DNA of 32,287 bases from an uncultured Bacteroidales bacterium (GTDB lineage Bacteria; Bacteroidota; Bacteroidia; Bacteroidales; Paludibacteraceae), in the NCBI GenBank assembly GCA_946406195.1, contig CAMJJT010000025.1, positions 1-32,287 on the forward strand, in the 5' to 3' direction. Both the position numbers and the translations under genes were made by a program. Numbering within the stretch: the stretch's first letter is position 1; the number at the start of each line of letters is the position of its first letter. A model generated the notes under the pieces. The model did not search any database. It was not told the origin of the DNA and saw nothing but the letters and a program-made list of their open reading frames with translations. Below, in pieces: positions 30,301-32,287 of the stretch.

Positions 30301-31447
30301 GCTCAAATACCAACAGAAGCACTTGCAGGAAGCCCGGCAAGCGCAGGAGAAAATGCGCCAGACGTATTTCACCAAAGGTTTCCGCGTCACGGACGACGAG
30401 TCTTATCAACGCGACATGCAGAACCTGGAGTTGGTATATAAGCAGATGTTGAAAGCTGCTGGGGACAGCAAGCGTGATCGGCTGCGCGTCGAGCGTGCTT
30501 TTTACGAAGCCAAGTATCAGTTGGCACGCAAGTACAACAAGCGTGAAGCTAAGGAACTCAAACGTTCCTTCCGTGGTGCCATTGACGATAGTATCGCATG
30601 GCTGGAGTCCGATGCCGGAAAAGCGATGACCGAATCCTTTTCCACCATTGTCAATCAGATGGGAGCCATCTTCTCCGGCTTGTCAGACATCATCCAAGCC
30701 GAGTTGGATATCCAAACCGCAAGGATAGAAGCCAAGTATGACCGGGAAATCTCGTATGCGGAGGGAAATAAGTCGCAGGAGGTCGCTCTGGAGCAGCAGA
30801 AACAAGCGGAGATAGGCAAAGCCAAGCAGGAGGCAAACCGGAAGATGTTTGCCATGCAGGTCATGCAAGCCGTGGCGCAGACCGCCATGTCTGCTATCGC
30901 CGCTTACTCATCTGCTGCAGCTATTCCCGTTGTCGGCTTTGTCATGGCACCTATAGCAGCTGCTATGGCTGTTGCCGCTGGAGCTATTCAGATTGCTTCC
31001 ATCAAGAAGCAACAGGAAGCCTCGGAAGCCACCGGGTATATGGAGGGTGGTTTCACCAAGCCCGGACGCAAGGATGAACCTGCCGGTATCGTCCATGCAG
31101 GGGAATGGGTAGCAAGTCAAGACTTGCTCCGCAATCCCCAAGCCCGTGCCATGATCGAAACCCTCGATTATGCCCAGCGTACCAATACCATCGGGCGTCT
31201 GTCAGCTTCGGATGTATCGCAGTCTATCACGGCTCCACAACGGATAGCCAAGGCGTCCTCCAATGGCGAGTTGCTTGCCGTCGCATCAGCGTCGCAAGCC
31301 TTATCACGCTCCGTTAACGAGATGAACAACCGCCTCCATGAGCCGTTTGTGACAGTCAACACCGTGACCGGTGATGCGGGTATCAAGAAAGCCCAAGATG
31401 AGTACAACCAACTAATGCGTAACAAAACCCCAAAATCCCGTAGATAA
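27398..31447 (+). CDS. Tail tape measure protein
   Basis: The 1349-residue protein starts at the ATG at 27398 (MSDTTTTAQVNLQVNG); a Met 69 bp earlier lies upstream of the promoter's start point. The N-terminal 170 residues are coiled coil. The TP901-type core spans about 174-400 (MASVRKYTGMTAEQVEHLN, then DSQGQKVEMSATALSKLI). Hydrophobic stretches lie near 498-520, 570-595 and 1174-1200, and long charged coiled coils near 640-800 and 850-1150. It sets tail length and is ejected with the DNA. By the usual 0.15 nm per residue its length implies a tail near 200 nm. Confidence 0.95.
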   Translation: MSDTTTTAQVNLQVNGQQAEETLRNLRKHALDLTEQIAKAAAAGDKVTLQKLRKELRDTNRQIKEMESATMQVDSVLRRLDKATPHELQKTLTTLNKQLQYMERGSEAWNIQAQRIRMVKDEISRVNGELAKSQTFLERFNAKWQEWQTVAMGGVAALTGAVLAGKKAVQMYAEMEQEMASVRKYTGMTAEQVEHLNEEFKKIDTRSSREELNRLAQEAGRLGKSSEEDVLGFVKAADQINVALDDLGEGATLQLSKLTSIFGDEERLGTERSLLAVGSVINELSQNCTAGAAYLSQFGQRLAGVGAQAGMTVPQVMAFGAVLDSQGQKVEMSATALSKLIMNLFKNTEKIATATGMDLEKFNAALKSSTNEGLLMLLNRLNELGDMSVLAPVFADMGENGARASAVISALAGNIDMLVWEQQEAAKAFDEATSVTKEFEVQNNTVQASLDKARKGFQEMAISLGQELMPVMRHFISSTSATMRIMLNLVKFIKEHRTAILSLAAAVATYTVAVNLALIKEKAHAALIAIKTAAMHVHRVAVLAASVAYNRMTGNVVRANAAMKLLNATMLMNPWGLLAAAIVGVGVALVGFIKKQREVSLAERTISDIRSEAAKQVGEETARLNILIKTAENEKLSLDKRKEAIRQLNQIIPNYNAQLDETTGEYRANKAALDAYLVSLAKQYEIEGARGKLKELGEKKADLSLKRADAQKAVAAAEANARNASSASGNFNYATTQGGGAPAVVSMQASASSELAGTRKKLKGINDELKEIEKTEKAIFDIYGDGLAEGIGSAPVAGQTNGKTTSGGGQLPAGGDDKKADKGNKFQKEDDWREREQALNRIAYAKGTSDYEQYNARMLEIEVEYNRRKLLHKDLVGNEEVTIEAAYQEALEKQKQTAIEGTVQQEEEAYKEVMAVLQQRYMDGELSARQYQNAIEMAELEHLQKVVNLYDQNSKERIKAEKHYHDTSLKYQQKHLQEARQAQEKMRQTYFTKGFRVTDDESYQRDMQNLELVYKQMLKAAGDSKRDRLRVERAFYEAKYQLARKYNKREAKELKRSFRGAIDDSIAWLESDAGKAMTESFSTIVNQMGAIFSGLSDIIQAELDIQTARIEAKYDREISYAEGNKSQEVALEQQKQAEIGKAKQEANRKMFAMQVMQAVAQTAMSAIAAYSSAAAIPVVGFVMAPIAAAMAVAAGAIQIASIKKQQEASEATGYMEGGFTKPGRKDEPAGIVHAGEWVASQDLLRNPQARAMIETLDYAQRTNTIGRLSASDVSQSITAPQRIAKASSNGELLAVASASQALSRSVNEMNNRLHEPFVTVNTVTGDAGIKKAQDEYNQLMRNKTPKSRR

Positions 31448-32287
31448 TGGAAATATATGTGGACCATAAATTAGCCGTTTTGAAGAAAGGAACGGCATTC
31501 GATTTTGTCAGCGAGAACCGCTATTTCTCAGGGGCTGACAGTTATTCCATGACTATCACATTTCCGCTTGCCGGATGTGCTGACAACATAGCTATTTTCG
31601 GTCACATCAACCGAAAGGACGTAGTGGCGCAGCAGTTGCTTTTTGACTGTGAGATCCGTGATCGTAGTTTCTACAAACACGGCTCAATCACCATCACGGA
31701 AATCAATGATGTGGAGGTCAAAACGCAGTTCTTGGAGGGGCGCTCCGTGCAGAACTATTCCGACAGTTTCGATGTGCTCTATATCAATGAATTGGAGTTA
31801 GGTTATCCAAGCCCGGAAACGTCCTCGTTTCCGGCTAATTCGCACATTGGAAGGAGCATTGATAATGGCCTCAATTATCTTGCATTGCCGTGGGTGAATA
31901 ACACTACCGGCAACATCCAAAATCGTCCGAACGATAGCAGCTCATGGCCTTCGTCATGGCATTACGATACGCATGGACTGTCGTTCCAGCCGTATCTCGT
32001 TTATCTCCTCCAGTTGATCTGCAACTCGGTCGGTTACACCTACGATTTCTCGAAACTGATGAATAGTCAATATCGCTACCTCATCGTATGCAATACGCTT
32101 CCGTACGCATGGAGCTGCCTTAACTGGGCAACGGCTTTGCCTCACTGGACGCTCACAGAGCTGTTTGAGCAATTGGAGTATTTCCTTAACGGGGAGTTCG
32201 TCACCGGTCATACTTCATTACAGCTCGCTGGTGATAACGAGCAGTACTGGAAAATTTACGGCTTGAATTGCCTTGTGTTTACCGAGC
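31447..32287 (+). CDS. Probable tail-tip/baseplate protein, partial
   Basis: The frame starts at an ATG overlapping the tape measure stop (TAATG) and stays open for 280 residues to the end of the window. It reads MEIYVDHKLAVLKKGTAFDF and continues without a stop. The first 100 residues look beta-stranded, like the N-terminal domain of distal tail or hub proteins; Trp-rich segments (SSSWPSSWHYDTHG) follow. The place after the tape measure is that of distal-tail or hub proteins. No definite motif was recognised. Confidence 0.7.
   Translation, partial: MEIYVDHKLAVLKKGTAFDFVSENRYFSGADSYSMTITFPLAGCADNIAIFGHINRKDVVAQQLLFDCEIRDRSFYKHGSITITEINDVEVKTQFLEGRSVQNYSDSFDVLYINELELGYPSPETSSFPANSHIGRSIDNGLNYLALPWVNNTTGNIQNRPNDSSSWPSSWHYDTHGLSFQPYLVYLLQLICNSVGYTYDFSKLMNSQYRYLIVCNTLPYAWSCLNWATALPHWTLTELFEQLEYFLNGEFVTGHTSLQLAGDNEQYWKIYGLNCLVFTE

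Noticed and set aside
1..32287. Diversity-generating retroelement, tRNA genes, phage contractile sheath
   Set aside because: No reverse transcriptase, no template/variable repeat pair, no tRNA cloverleaf and no sheath-like gene were found on reading the window by eye.

Overview
The window looks like the late half of a tailed-phage genome, most likely a prophage, from a Bacteroidales host. Promoters are of the Bacteroidetes kind (TAnnTTTG at -7, with a -33 element about 20 bp upstream), Shine-Dalgarno sites are mostly absent, and several virion genes have the look of Bacteroides/Prevotella phage proteins. Genus cannot be decided from the sequence.

Left end (1-4042): an antirestriction gene of the ArdA type is cut in two by a 3.5-kb element made of three overlapping tyrosine recombinase genes on the minus strand. 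The element has imperfect terminal inverted repeats and a shared TACGG at both junctions. This is the layout of a 'recombinase in trio' (RIT) element. Removing it and one TACGG rejoins the two ardA halves in frame. The 4.0-4.2 kb stretch holds terminators and a possible orphan small RNA.

Head and packaging region (4.3-17.0 kb, plus strand): two unknown genes, a ClpP-type prohead protease fused to a scaffold-like tail, the major capsid protein, a probable virion/tail protein, a phosphoribosyltransferase-like protein, a PLD-like protein, the portal, head-completion candidates, small-terminase candidates and the large terminase. The order (protease-capsid first, portal next, terminase last) is the reverse of the usual one. 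A promoter, a folded stretch and a terminator on the minus strand between the terminase genes indicate an antisense small RNA.

Accessory region (17.1-23.06 kb): two operons, each behind a nearly identical copy of one promoter. The first encodes an AT-rich AAA+ ATPase, a CX5R phosphatase and a 5'(3')-deoxyribonucleotidase. The second encodes a 28-residue membrane peptide, a HIRAN protein, a SIMPL protein, an envelope protein, a short unknown protein, and a tightly coupled trio: a radical-SAM activase, a small protein with a Cys cluster, and a lipoprotein made of 17-residue repeats. This trio is the best candidate for an undescribed system.

Tail and lysis region (23.1-32.3 kb): tail proteins, then holin, amidase and a one-piece (u-)spanin, then a terminator, about 0.8 kb of gene-free DNA with a striking 26-29 bp phased repeat, then the tape measure protein and the start of the next tail gene.

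Five promoters (before the sRNA, the protease, the portal, the 23.1-kb tail gene and the tape measure) share a GTCTTTT box exactly 27 bp upstream of the -7 box. They look like one co-regulated late-promoter class giving very short mRNA leaders.
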